64,000 nt of DNA. Source: Porticoccus sp905181945. Lineage in GTDB: Bacteria; Pseudomonadota; Gammaproteobacteria; Pseudomonadales; Porticoccaceae. Both the position numbers and the translations under genes were made by a program. The notes below the pieces were generated by a model. It searched no databases. It saw only the letters and a list, made by a program, of their open reading frames with translations, and was not told where the DNA came from. Location: positions 186,001-250,000 of the forward strand of contig NZ_CP159825.1 of assembly GCF_047729555.1 (NCBI RefSeq), written 5' to 3'. Below, one piece after another: positions 44,512 through 52,656 of this stretch; position 1 is the first letter of the stretch, and every line of letters begins with the position of its first letter.

Positions 44512-44580
44512 AAACCTAGCACAAACCTAGCACCCTGAAACTCAGTGATAGCAAGACCTAGCCGACCTAGCGTACCTAGC
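44512..44580 (+). repeat. Iteron-like array, candidate replication origin
   Basis: ACCTAGC occurs five times in one direction: at 44514, 44525, 44556, 44565 and 44574. The first two lie within a perfect 11-base tandem repeat AAACCTAGCAC; the last three have a nine-base period. It is 132 bases after the helicase gene, in a 270-base gap without a gene, next to AT-rich sequence (44622-44650). This is the layout of plasmid or satellite-phage origins. Confidence 0.55.
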
Positions 44581-44649
44581 ACCCCCCATTAGATTCCCGT
44601 AGGGTGGTGCAACTTCCTTAGGAAATAGATTAACTAACTAATTACTAGC

Positions 44650-44943
44650 TTAGTCACAATACCAAATCCACTCACAGCTATTACTTCTGCACTGACAAAC
44701 AGCTCTACCATTTTTACAGCCTAGTGGTTTGAAAGGTTTGAAACCGCATGAGCCAATTGCTAGTTCAAGTGGCTTTGATTTATCTACGTCTGCATATAAA
44801 GCAGAGATTGCAGATTGTGCTTCTGTTGCACAATTAGGCTGCACAAGTGATTGCTCAACATTTAGCTTCTCTAGAGCAAATGCATTACCTGAAATCATAA
44901 AACAGAATATTAACGAGCCTATTAATAACTTTAAGAGCTTCAT
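44650..44943 (-). CDS. Small cysteine-rich secreted protein
   Basis: A 97-residue protein with signal peptide (LLKLLIGSLIFCFMISGNAFA) and a mature part whose seven cysteines (PNCATE, GSCGFK, LGCKNGRAVCQCRSNSCEWIWYCD) cluster at the C-terminus. It looks like a disulfide-rich module. Not recognised. It reads opposite to the helicase and lies between the putative origin and the integrase. Confidence 0.65.
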   Translation of the reverse strand: MKLLKLLIGSLIFCFMISGNAFALEKLNVEQSLVQPNCATEAQSAISALYADVDKSKPLELAIGSCGFKPFKPLGCKNGRAVCQCRSNSCEWIWYCD

Positions 44944-45136
44944 AACTATTACCCATTTTTTATAATTATATTTAGTATGCCCAAAAGTTATATTACTCTT
45001 AGTGTTTAAAATATCAATGACTTGATTAGCAATAATAGGGAAGCATATAGATACATATTTCCTGTACTTTTAGGAAGTTTATATGAAAGGAGAATTTATG
45101 GTAATACAGGAGTAAGTGCAGTCTATTTGATTTGTA

Positions 45137-46405
45137 CTATGTCTTTTTGTTAACGCTGTATTCAATTGAGTCAATAGCGTTTCGCTTTTGTTCTAAACTA
45201 GAACCATCAGAGTACAAACCATAAGTCATCGTTAGCTTCTCATGACCAATGCAATCACTAGCAACACTTTCAGGAATACCAGCTTGTTCTAGCTTGGTTG
45301 CTACAGTCTTTCTAATAGAATGAAAAACATAATCTCTTGTAAAGCCTAGTTTCTTTTTTAATCTACCAAAGACTTTGCTGTAATTATCACTTCTAATTTT
45401 ATATTTATTCTTAGAACCTTTTGGGAATATGTAGTCGTTTGGTTGTTTATCTTTTATTCGTTCTCTAATAAGTTGGTTGATATGTTTTGAGCTAGGTGTT
45501 TCTCTGATTCCTGCTTTAGTCTTTGAATCAACAATTTGAACCAGATAGCCATCATCTAACTCTTGTAAGTCTTTTGCTTTCAACTGCATTATTTCTTCTA
45601 TCCTTGCTCCTGTGTACATAGCGATATAGGTCAAATCTTTTAACTCATTATCTTTTATATTCTCAAGTATCAGTCGTAGCTCATCATCCTTAAATGATTT
45701 TCTAGGGATTCTGGGCGTCAGCTCTTTTTCATCTGGTAGCTCTATCTCTTGGAATACATCAGTAGGTAGTTTGAAGTAGCCTTTCTTACGCAACCATTTA
45801 ATGTAGAGTCTTGCCGATTGATAATATTGACTTAAGGTCTGATGACTAGGTGGACTCTCAAGCTCAGTATAGCTGTCAACCCACTGCTGGATACTAAGCT
45901 CTGTGGTGGTGGTTGCACTCAGATATTTGAAATTAGGAATGAATTGTTTTTGTAACCTGCTGATGCGTTGCTCTGCTGTCTTAGGGTTTAGATGCTTTAA
46001 TGATTTTCTGTGTTCTGCAACATAAGCGCTGCTTAAGATTGCGTTCTTAGTTTTGACTACGGCTTTTCGTTCTTTTGATTCCTCATAGCTATCGCTTGAA
46101 TCAATCCACCTTTGGACAATATCGTATTCTTCGTCTGTGATTTCACTAGCTGTGTGCTTGGTTCTTAATATTTCTTCTGCACCGAGTGTTGGTGTATTAG
46201 CCTTATCAAACTGCTCAGCAGCACGATTGATTTCGTTCAACCATTTATTAATGATAGGGATAGCCTGCGTTTCAGCTTCACTAGCAGTATTAGCCTTTAA
46301 TATCTTAATATATTCTTTGGTTTTAATAGGAAGGAATGCAAGCAGATGCCTTTTAGGAACGATACGACAGTACCATCGTTTATCTTTCTTGATAACGTAT
46401 TTCAT
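45137..46405 (-). CDS. Tyrosine recombinase / phage integrase
   Basis: Integrase of 422 residues. The catalytic set is visible: Arg268 in YTGARIEEI, His362 and Arg365 in FHSIRKTVA, His388 in IGHEKLTMTYGLYS with Tyr398 (or Tyr395) as nucleophile. The N-terminal 60 residues carry an arm-binding region like DUF6538-type integrases. It begins 98 bases from the ssrA 3' end, the usual place for an integrase that targets a tRNA or tmRNA gene, with arm-site-like ACTCCCA repeats in between. Confidence 0.95.
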   Translation of the reverse strand: MKYVIKKDKRWYCRIVPKRHLLAFLPIKTKEYIKILKANTASEAETQAIPIINKWLNEINRAAEQFDKANTPTLGAEEILRTKHTASEITDEEYDIVQRWIDSSDSYEESKERKAVVKTKNAILSSAYVAEHRKSLKHLNPKTAEQRISRLQKQFIPNFKYLSATTTTELSIQQWVDSYTELESPPSHQTLSQYYQSARLYIKWLRKKGYFKLPTDVFQEIELPDEKELTPRIPRKSFKDDELRLILENIKDNELKDLTYIAMYTGARIEEIMQLKAKDLQELDDGYLVQIVDSKTKAGIRETPSSKHINQLIRERIKDKQPNDYIFPKGSKNKYKIRSDNYSKVFGRLKKKLGFTRDYVFHSIRKTVATKLEQAGIPESVASDCIGHEKLTMTYGLYSDGSSLEQKRNAIDSIEYSVNKKT

Positions 46406-46419
46406 AGTGGAAGAAGTTT

Positions 46420-46463
46420 ACTCCCATCTTACTCCCAATTCTACTCCCAATCTTTGTGGGAGT
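46420..46463 (+). repeat. ACTCCCA repeats at the right end (likely integrase arm sites)
   Basis: Three direct copies at 46420-46426, 46431-46437 and 46443-46449 and one inverted copy (TGGGAGT, 46457-46463), between the integrase start and the att core. The same motif is present twice at the left end (35227-35245). Confidence 0.65.
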
Positions 46464-46470
46464 GTTTCTT

Positions 46471-46527
46471 TGAAGCCCTTATAAACTGGGCTTTAACTAT
46501 ATTGGTGGAGGCGGCGGGAATTGAACC
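46471..46527. repeat. Right attachment site (attR) overlapping the ssrA 3' end
   Basis: The 57-base direct repeat shared with 35115-35171. Bases 46503-46527 are the last 25 bases of ssrA, so the element supplies a working gene end on insertion. Confidence 0.9.
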
Positions 46528-46878
46528 CGCGTCCGTCAGTCCTCTGCCGAAGGCTCTACATGCTTAGTTCAGTCATTAATTTAATAATTCACAACCCGGC
46601 TGGCAGGGTACGTAAATTACGATTCCAGTAAGTTTTTAGTGAGTCTACCCCAGACAAGTTTCATCACGATCTTATGAGTATGACACCTGATAGCCCCGAA
46701 AGACTCTGGACGCACAAGCACGGCTCCAGTCAGATGGCTCCCTACCGTTTCTTAGGCGGCGAGTGCGTAGTTGTCGTCGTTGGCAACTAATAGTTTGCGA
46801 CTTTGGATTAACGAGATTGGTCACCATCTCGGCATGCACCTTGGGTTTTGTAACCGGCGTCGAATCCAGAACGCCCCC
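46503..46878 (-). ncRNA. ssrA: Transfer-messenger RNA (tmRNA)
   Basis: Rescues stalled ribosomes with SmpB. The 376-base RNA has a tRNA-like acceptor: 5' GGGGGCG pairs with CGCCTCC before the 3' CCA, and the T-arm with TTCAATT is intact. The tag reading frame, GCC to TAA at 46784-46752 on the minus strand, encodes ANDDNYALAA, one residue different from E. coli. A -10 element (ATTATA on the plus strand at 46886-46891) lies seven bases upstream. The 3' end is the insertion target of the mobile element. Confidence 0.97.
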
Positions 46879-46955
46879 TTAAGAAATTATATTAACACAG
46901 GTATCGACAAATCTGATGTAAGTTATTGGGCAAGAAATTTAAAAAACGAGCTAGA

Positions 46956-47441
46956 CTAGACGTTGTGTCGCATGATTCGTTGTTTTTGGCGCTGCCAGTC
47001 ATGATCTTTTTCGGAGGCACGCTTGTCATGAGCTTGCTTGCCTTTTGCTAAAGCAATCTCACATTTTACAATGTGCCCTTTCCAATATATAGATAACGCA
47101 ACACATGTATGCCCTTTTTGGTTAACGGCATTAAATAAGCGAGACAGTTCTTTTTTGTTCAATAAGAGTTTTTTGTTTCTACCAGGATTGGTGACATAGT
47201 GGGTTGAAGCCGTATTTAATGGCGCTATATGGGTACCCATGAGATAGGCCTCACCATTTTGCAGCAACACAAAACTATCCGCTAGCTGCCCTTTTCCAGC
47301 CCGCAAACTTTTTACTTCCCATCCCTGCAGGACTAATCCAGCTTCAAATTTTTCTTCTAAGTGATAGTCGTGGCGAGCTCTTTTATTTTGAGCAATGATC
47401 GGGTTTTTCTGTATTTTTTTTGGCTGTTTTCCCATAAGCAT
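46956..47441 (-). CDS. smpB: SsrA-binding protein SmpB
   Basis: RNA-binding partner of tmRNA in trans-translation, 161 residues or 159 if the second Met (47435) is used. It shows NKRARHDYHLEEKFEAGLVLQGWEVKSLR, the central barrel, and the basic C-terminal tail with DKRASEKDHDWQRQKQRIMRH. The gene lies upstream of ssrA on the same strand, 77 bases away, so both trans-translation partners are linked. No strong ribosome site is visible. Confidence 0.96.
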   Translation of the reverse strand: MLMGKQPKKIQKNPIIAQNKRARHDYHLEEKFEAGLVLQGWEVKSLRAGKGQLADSFVLLQNGEAYLMGTHIAPLNTASTHYVTNPGRNKKLLLNKKELSRLFNAVNQKGHTCVALSIYWKGHIVKCEIALAKGKQAHDKRASEKDHDWQRQKQRIMRHNV

Positions 47442-47576
47442 GATTATAGAGAGTGACGGAGCAAGCTCCTATGATTTTCTTGTATGTTAAGATGAAAAAT
47501 AAATAGTGTAGCTTGATTGGTTTTTAACCGCCCAATTTGTCGGTACAATTAAATTTTTAAAAATTAGGCAGGATTA

Positions 47577-48989
47577 ATGTTGAAAAATTCTCATCCCGAA
47601 GCTCCCTCTCAGAACAATAAAAATAACACCCAAGGAAGCCTGCATGGCACATGGGCTAGCCGTTGGACTTTTATTCTGGCAGCTACTGGCTCTGCGGTAG
47701 GCTTGGGAAATATTTGGAAATTTCCTTATATTGCAGGCGAGAATGGTGGGGGTGCATTTGTCCTTGTGTATATAGCATGCATTGCAATTGTAGCTCTCCC
47801 AATTATGGTTGCTGAGGTGACATTGGGGCGCATGGGTAGACAAAGCCCTATCAATACCATTCGAAATTTAATTAAAGAGTCTGGTGCGAGCAAAAGTTTT
47901 GGCGTTATTGGTTGGATGGGTGTTTCTGCCGGACTGATGATATTGTCTTATTATTCGGTCATTGCTGGCTGGGCCCTTAATTACATCGAATATATGATTT
48001 CCGGAGTCTTTCAGGATGTAACTGCTGAACAAGCCGGCACTATTTTTGATGACCTGATGAAAGATAAGAATGAATTGATTTTCTGGCAATCGTTATTTAT
48101 GTTGATGACTGTTGTTGTTGTTATGTGCGGAATACATAAAGGCTTGGGCTTGGCTTCTCAAATCCTGATGCCTCTTTTGTTTTTGCTATTGATAGGCTTA
48201 TTAGTATTTGGCTATCAGCAAGGAGATCTCACTGGTGCCTTTAATTTTTTGTTTGGGTTTAATTTTGGATCCCTTACATGGCAGTCAGTATTGGTAGCCC
48301 TGGGGCATGCTTTTTTTACATTAAGCATCGGAATGGGGGCAATGATGGTCTATGGAGCATACATGCCAAGCAATACTGGAGTTTTCTCAAATGTGCTCAT
48401 GGTAGGTGTTTTGGATACATTGGTAGCGTTGATCGCAGGGTTAGTTATTTTTTCCATTGTTTTTGCAAATCCTAGTATTGAGTCTAGCGCAGGACCTGGA
48501 TTAATGTTTGTTAGCCTACCCGTAGCTTTTGGTAATATGTTAGGCGGTTTATTTTTTGGAACTATTTTTTTCGTGCTAGTCAGTCTGGCAGCATGGAGCT
48601 CATCAATTTCACTGATTGAGCCAGCTGTAGCCCACTTGGTTGAATCGAAGGGTTTTAGTCGAATCACAGCAAGTTTATTATTGGGCATGGTTACTTGGGT
48701 TGTTGGGTTAGGTAGCGTATTCTCGTTTAATATCTGGACCGAAGTAAAAATTGCTGGGTTTAATTTCTTTGAACTAATAGATTTTATTACTGCTAACATC
48801 ATGTTGCCGTTAACGGGGATATTTGTGGCAATTTTTATTGGTTGGTTTGTAAAAGAAAAAATGGTTCAAGAGGAACTATCTGGTGACAATCAAGGATTAT
48901 CCTGTGTTTGGCGGTGGACTGTACGATATATCTCGCCTTTGGCTGTGGCGGCTGTGCTTATTATGGGTATTTACCCGAGAATGACGTAA
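47577..48989 (+). CDS. Sodium-dependent transporter of the NSS (SNF) family
   Basis: Membrane protein of 470 residues with about 12 hydrophobic segments. The opening ATGSAVGLGNIWKFPYIAGENGGGAFVLVY holds the Na+/substrate site typical of neurotransmitter:sodium symporters such as LeuT, which take up amino acids. Further signatures are SIGMGAMMVYGAYM and SLAAWSSSISLIEP. The substrate cannot be told. Its stop overlaps the start of the ratA-like gene by one base. Confidence 0.93.
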   Translation: MLKNSHPEAPSQNNKNNTQGSLHGTWASRWTFILAATGSAVGLGNIWKFPYIAGENGGGAFVLVYIACIAIVALPIMVAEVTLGRMGRQSPINTIRNLIKESGASKSFGVIGWMGVSAGLMILSYYSVIAGWALNYIEYMISGVFQDVTAEQAGTIFDDLMKDKNELIFWQSLFMLMTVVVVMCGIHKGLGLASQILMPLLFLLLIGLLVFGYQQGDLTGAFNFLFGFNFGSLTWQSVLVALGHAFFTLSIGMGAMMVYGAYMPSNTGVFSNVLMVGVLDTLVALIAGLVIFSIVFANPSIESSAGPGLMFVSLPVAFGNMLGGLFFGTIFFVLVSLAAWSSSISLIEPAVAHLVESKGFSRITASLLLGMVTWVVGLGSVFSFNIWTEVKIAGFNFFELIDFITANIMLPLTGIFVAIFIGWFVKEKMVQEELSGDNQGLSCVWRWTVRYISPLAVAAVLIMGIYPRMT

Positions 48990-49423
48990 TGTTGACAGCC
49001 ATCAATCGGACGGCTTTGGTGGCCTACTCGGCGCAACAGATGTTTGATTTAGTTAATGATGTGGCTTGTTATCCCGAGTATATGAAAAATTGTGTGGGTG
49101 CCAAAATTCTCAAGCAAGATAAATCTTTTATGCTGGCTCGACTGGATTTGAAGAAAGGTTTTCTACAACAAAGTTTTACAACTCATAATACCTTGTATGA
49201 ACCAGAGCGTATTAGCATGACTTTAGATGAAGGTCCATTCAGCAAATTTTTAGGAGAGTGGTCTTTTAAGGCGCTGAACGAAGATGCCTGCAAAGTGTCT
49301 TTGGATTTGGAGTTTGAGTTTAATAATTTTTCTGTAAGTTTAGCCTCAAACCAGCTGTTTACTTTAGTAGCTAATAATCTTGTTGATGCTTTAGCATGTA
49401 GGGCAAAAGAGGTATATGGCTAA
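48989..49423 (+). CDS. RatA-like START/COQ10-type protein
   Basis: A 144-residue protein of the polyketide-cyclase/START fold (AYSAQQMFDLVNDVACYPEYM is the family opening). In E. coli RatA is said to bind 50S subunits and block 70S formation; mitochondrial COQ10 relatives bind ubiquinone, so naming by function is unsafe. The start at 48989 overlaps the transporter stop; a longer frame is a shadow of the upstream gene. It is followed directly by rnfH, as in E. coli. Confidence 0.85.
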   Translation: MLTAINRTALVAYSAQQMFDLVNDVACYPEYMKNCVGAKILKQDKSFMLARLDLKKGFLQQSFTTHNTLYEPERISMTLDEGPFSKFLGEWSFKALNEDACKVSLDLEFEFNNFSVSLASNQLFTLVANNLVDALACRAKEVYG

Positions 49424-49770
49424 TGGCGAAAAAAGAGTTAATTCCGGTTGAGGTTGCTTATGCATTGCCAGCGAGACAGCAGATAATAGAGCTACAGGTT
49501 CCTAGTGGAACAACAGCATTTGAGGCGGTCAAAAAATCTGGTATTACCGCGCAGTTTCCGGAGATAGATATTGAGAATGTAAAAATGGGCATTTTTGGGA
49601 AAACGCTTGGCACCAAAGGTTTAAAACCACCAAAGGATCAAGTGCTTGAGCGGATGGATAGGGTGGAAATATATAGGCCGCTCATTATTGATCCAAAAGA
49701 AATCAGACGACGTCGCGCAGAAAAAGCGGCCAGCACGTCAAAAATAAGAAATCTTGAAAGTTCAGACTAA
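49423..49770 (+). CDS. rnfH: RnfH family protein (UPF0125)
   Basis: A 115-residue ubiquitin-like protein. The pattern IPVEVAYALPARQQIIEL, GIFGKTLG and DRVEIYRPLIIDPKE(I)RRRRA is that of RnfH. Its role is unknown; the name comes from linkage with rnf genes in other organisms. The start overlaps the upstream stop. Convergent with bamE; the gap carries an 8-bp inverted repeat ATGCTTGG...CCAAGCAT. Confidence 0.9.
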   Translation: MAKKELIPVEVAYALPARQQIIELQVPSGTTAFEAVKKSGITAQFPEIDIENVKMGIFGKTLGTKGLKPPKDQVLERMDRVEIYRPLIIDPKEIRRRRAEKAASTSKIRNLESSD

Positions 49771-49882
49771 AGGATTGCTGGACCAGATACGATGCTTGGG
49801 TTTGTTATTCTCAGATAGATTTAACTGAATTTACCAGTCGCCAAGCATATTAGCCGGTTTTGTATGTGGCATGAGCCCATGA

Positions 49883-50293
49883 TTAGCTGTCTGGAGTAAT
49901 CGTTTCTTCGGTCTGTTCTGGATTGGGCATAAAATCACCTCGAAGACTTACTAGTTTGTCCTCTTTGAAAAAAATGGCCATTCTTTCTCTAACCTCTGGG
50001 CCCTTTGCTGGATTTAAGCTATAAAAATAATCCCAACGATCTTGATTGAAGGTGTCTGCGACGAGTGGTGTTCCCATAATAAATCTTACTTGAGATTTCG
50101 TCATCCCCGGTTTGAGCTGATCAATCATAGTCTGATCGATGACGTTACCTTGTTGTATGTCAAATTTGTATACTTCCGGTAGCTTAATAAGACTGCGATC
50201 GAATGTTGGCATTTTTGGCATAGAAAAATTCGAACATCCAGGTATAGCCAGAACCAAGACTAAATAGCATAGTATTTTTGCAGATAAATGCAT
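49883..50293 (-). CDS. bamE: Outer-membrane assembly lipoprotein BamE (SmpA)
   Basis: Small lipoprotein of the BAM complex that inserts outer-membrane beta-barrel proteins; 136 residues. A signal peptide ends at lipobox AIPGC (Cys20). The core QGNVIDQTMIDQLKPGMTKSQVRFIMGTP and WDYFYSLNP are the BamE signature. Divergent from fur, as in Pseudomonas and other gammaproteobacteria. Confidence 0.95.
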   Translation of the reverse strand: MHLSAKILCYLVLVLAIPGCSNFSMPKMPTFDRSLIKLPEVYKFDIQQGNVIDQTMIDQLKPGMTKSQVRFIMGTPLVADTFNQDRWDYFYSLNPAKGPEVRERMAIFFKEDKLVSLRGDFMPNPEQTEETITPDS

Positions 50294-50367
50294 TATGGGG
50301 TTTCCGTTATTACATCAACGGTTGATAATACAGAATACAATCTATCTATAGAAGGGTTTAGAAAGGA

Positions 50368-50772
50368 ATGAATGACGAAAATAGTGAATTACGTGATGCA
50401 GGATTAAAAGTCACCGCCCCTAGGCTTAAAATATTAAACATTTTAGAGAGCTCCATTGAATCTCATTTAAGCGCCGACGATATCTATCGTCAGCTCATCG
50501 AAGCCGGGGAAGATGTTGGAATTGCTACGGTGTATCGTGTTTTGACTCAATTTGAAACTGCAGGACTTGTAATGCGACATAACTTTGATAATGGCCCTGC
50601 GGTTTATGAAATTGAACGCGGCGGCCATCATGATCATATGGTTGATGTTGATAGCGGAAAAGTGGTTGAGTTTCATAGCGCTGAAATTGAAGAGCTACAA
50701 AAAAGCATTGCTGTTGATAACGGATTTGAGCTGGTTTGCCATAGCCTAGTTCTCTATGTAAGAAAAAAATAG
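50368..50772 (+). CDS. fur: Ferric uptake regulator Fur
   Basis: Iron-sensing repressor of 134 residues. The winged helix (AGLKVTAPRLKILNIL, IATVYRVLTQFETAGL) and the histidine-rich metal motif GGHHDHM are present. The CxxC structural-zinc pair of E. coli Fur (LICLDCGKV) is replaced by VDVDSGKV, like some Pseudomonas Fur proteins, so the second zinc site is absent. Upstream is divergent bamE. Convergent with recN. Confidence 0.93.
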   Translation: MNDENSELRDAGLKVTAPRLKILNILESSIESHLSADDIYRQLIEAGEDVGIATVYRVLTQFETAGLVMRHNFDNGPAVYEIERGGHHDHMVDVDSGKVVEFHSAEIEELQKSIAVDNGFELVCHSLVLYVRKK

Positions 50773-50787
50773 CTTACTATCGCTAAA

Positions 50788-52467
50788 TCAGATTTCTTTA
50801 TTTGATTCGATCATTTCTTTCGCATGGCTTAAGGTTGTAGTCGTAATGTTAGTCCCCCCAAGCATTCGTGCAATTTCATGTATTATTTCAGTGCCAGATA
50901 AGGTAGTTATATTGCTATATGTAATATTTTTTTCCGTATTTTTACTTACAAGCATATGGTTATGAGCTTGAGCTGCCACTTGAGGTTGATGGGTGATGCA
51001 AAGGACTTGACCTCGATGTCCGAGCAGACGAAGCATTCTTCCTACTATATCAGCGGTAGCGCCGCCAATTCCTACATCGACCTCGTCAAATACGAGTGTT
51101 GGAATAGATGAATTTTTGGCCGCTATTACTTGAATAGCAAGACTGATTCGAGATAGCTCGCCGCCGGATGCAACACGAGTAAGAGCTTTCGCTGGCTCTC
51201 CTGGATTTGCGCTAATGAGAAATTCAATATTCTCTTGACCATGCGCACCAAACTTATCATTTGCGAGTGGCGTGAGATTGGTTATAAATTGCGCACCAGA
51301 CATAGAAAGCAGCTCAAGTTGCTCTTGTATCGCTGCGGCAAGTTTTTTGGCTGCGAAGCTCCTTTTCTTGGTCAACTGTTGGGCTGCCGTCAGGTAATCT
51401 TGATGCAGTTCGATTGTTTGCTTTCTAAGAAGTATTTCTTCATCGTGACTTATTGAAAGATCTTTTAATGCATCTTTTAATTCTTTATTTTTGAGGTAGA
51501 GTTTTTCTGGCGAGACTTTATATTTTCTTGCTAATTGATATACCTCGCTAAGCCTGGCCTCTATTTTTTTTAGTGCTTCTGGTTCAGCATTAAAGTTATT
51601 TAGGTGTTGCTGAATTTCCCTACCAGCCTCTTGAATTTCAATTTGCGCGCTCACAAGCAATCTTTCAGCTTCCTCCAGAGCAGCTGGTTTTGTGGGAATT
51701 TTTTGTAGTATTTGCAGAGAGCTATTTAGAGCTTTTTCAAGATTAAAGTGATCCTCTTCCGAGCATATTTGAAGAAGCGATCGGCTGTCTGTGATTATTG
51801 ATTCTGCATTTGAAAGTACTACTTGCTTTTGTTCAAGTGACTCTAGCTCATTTTCAGAAATACCAAGCTCATCAAGTTCTTCAGCCTGAAAAGAAAGTAA
51901 CTCTCGAGATGCGACTATTTCTGCAGACATGCTTTCAAGTCTTGTGAGTTTTTTTTGAGCAGAAATCCATTGATAAAAAAACTCTTGGGTTTTTTTTGTT
52001 AGGTTAAGGCAAGCAGCAAAATTGTCTAAAATATAACAATGGGTTTCGCGCCTAAGCAGTGATTGATGCTCATGCTGATTGTGAATATCAATAAGAGTTT
52101 CCCCGAACTCCCGCAACTGTTGCATTGTGGCTAATTGCCCGTTGATATGGCCGCGGGACCGACCTTCTTTCGTTAAAACCCTTCGGAGTACGCATTCATC
52201 ATCTGTAGCATCAAAATCATAGCTACTGAGCCATTTTTTGGCATGAGGCACCTTGCTGACATCAAAAACTGCAGAGACTTCAGCCCTTTCGGCTGTGCTT
52301 CGGATTTGCTCAGTGTCTGCCCTGTCGCCTAGCGCCATCGATAGCGCATCGACTACCAGAGATTTTCCTGCACCAGTTTCCCCTGTTAGGGCAGTCATGC
52401 CCTTACTGAAGTCTATTTCAAGATACTCCACTAAAGTAAAATTTTTGACAATTAGCGTTAAAAGCAA
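50788..52467 (-). CDS. recN: DNA repair protein RecN
   Basis: SMC-like ATPase of double-strand break repair, 559 residues. Walker A GETGAGKS is near the N-terminus, the long coiled coil occupies the middle, and the C-terminal head has RVASGGELSRISLA and VFDEVDVGIGG (signature and Walker B). Divergent from grpE, a common arrangement (recN-grpE). No clear LexA box was found upstream by eye. Confidence 0.95.
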   Translation of the reverse strand: MLLTLIVKNFTLVEYLEIDFSKGMTALTGETGAGKSLVVDALSMALGDRADTEQIRSTAERAEVSAVFDVSKVPHAKKWLSSYDFDATDDECVLRRVLTKEGRSRGHINGQLATMQQLREFGETLIDIHNQHEHQSLLRRETHCYILDNFAACLNLTKKTQEFFYQWISAQKKLTRLESMSAEIVASRELLSFQAEELDELGISENELESLEQKQVVLSNAESIITDSRSLLQICSEEDHFNLEKALNSSLQILQKIPTKPAALEEAERLLVSAQIEIQEAGREIQQHLNNFNAEPEALKKIEARLSEVYQLARKYKVSPEKLYLKNKELKDALKDLSISHDEEILLRKQTIELHQDYLTAAQQLTKKRSFAAKKLAAAIQEQLELLSMSGAQFITNLTPLANDKFGAHGQENIEFLISANPGEPAKALTRVASGGELSRISLAIQVIAAKNSSIPTLVFDEVDVGIGGATADIVGRMLRLLGHRGQVLCITHQPQVAAQAHNHMLVSKNTEKNITYSNITTLSGTEIIHEIARMLGGTNITTTTLSHAKEMIESNKEI

Positions 52468-52539
52468 AATCGTTCTCGTGTTAATTTAATATGAAGATCA
52501 TATTGTTAATCTTATACAGATTTTTCTGATGCGTCTGCC

Positions 52540-52568
52540 CTTGAAACTTTTTTTGATGACCCAATATA
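52540..52568 (+). promoter_or_regulatory. Heat-shock (sigma-32 type) promoter of grpE-dnaK-dnaJ
   Basis: CTTGAAA (52540-52546, preceded by CC), 13 bases, then CCCAATATA (52560-52568), eight of nine bases of the RpoH -10 consensus. It is about 90 bases upstream of grpE. Confidence 0.75.
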
Positions 52569-52656
52569 AGCATACATAGCTAGATGAGACTTTAGGCTTT
52601 TGTATGATTTTAGCTTGGTTTAAATTTAATGAAAGTGAGTATCAAGGAGGTTGTTT

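Larger units (their letters stand above)
35115..46527. mobile_element. Integrative element of about 11.4 kb inserted in the 3' end of ssrA
   Basis: Flanked by 57-bp direct repeats 11,356 bases apart. The intact ssrA 3' end lies at the right border beside a tyrosine integrase; the displaced copy lies at the left border beside a serine resolvase. Between them are a DUF5906-type helicase with its own strong promoter and a possible origin, and eight genes for exported proteins. No virion, terminase or conjugation genes are seen, which excludes a complete prophage or conjugative element. A phage satellite, tycheposon-like element or defective remnant remain possible. Long gene-poor stretches hold repeats and hairpins. 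Confidence 0.88.

Noticed and set aside
35115..46527. Complete prophage or toxin-antitoxin/restriction defence island
   Set aside because: No terminase, portal, capsid, tail, lysis, restriction, toxin or CRISPR genes are recognisable within the borders.
48989..49423. RatA as a proven toxin with an antitoxin partner
   Set aside because: The fold is shared with ubiquinone-binding COQ10-type proteins and RnfH is not shown to be an antitoxin, so a toxin-antitoxin system is not claimed.
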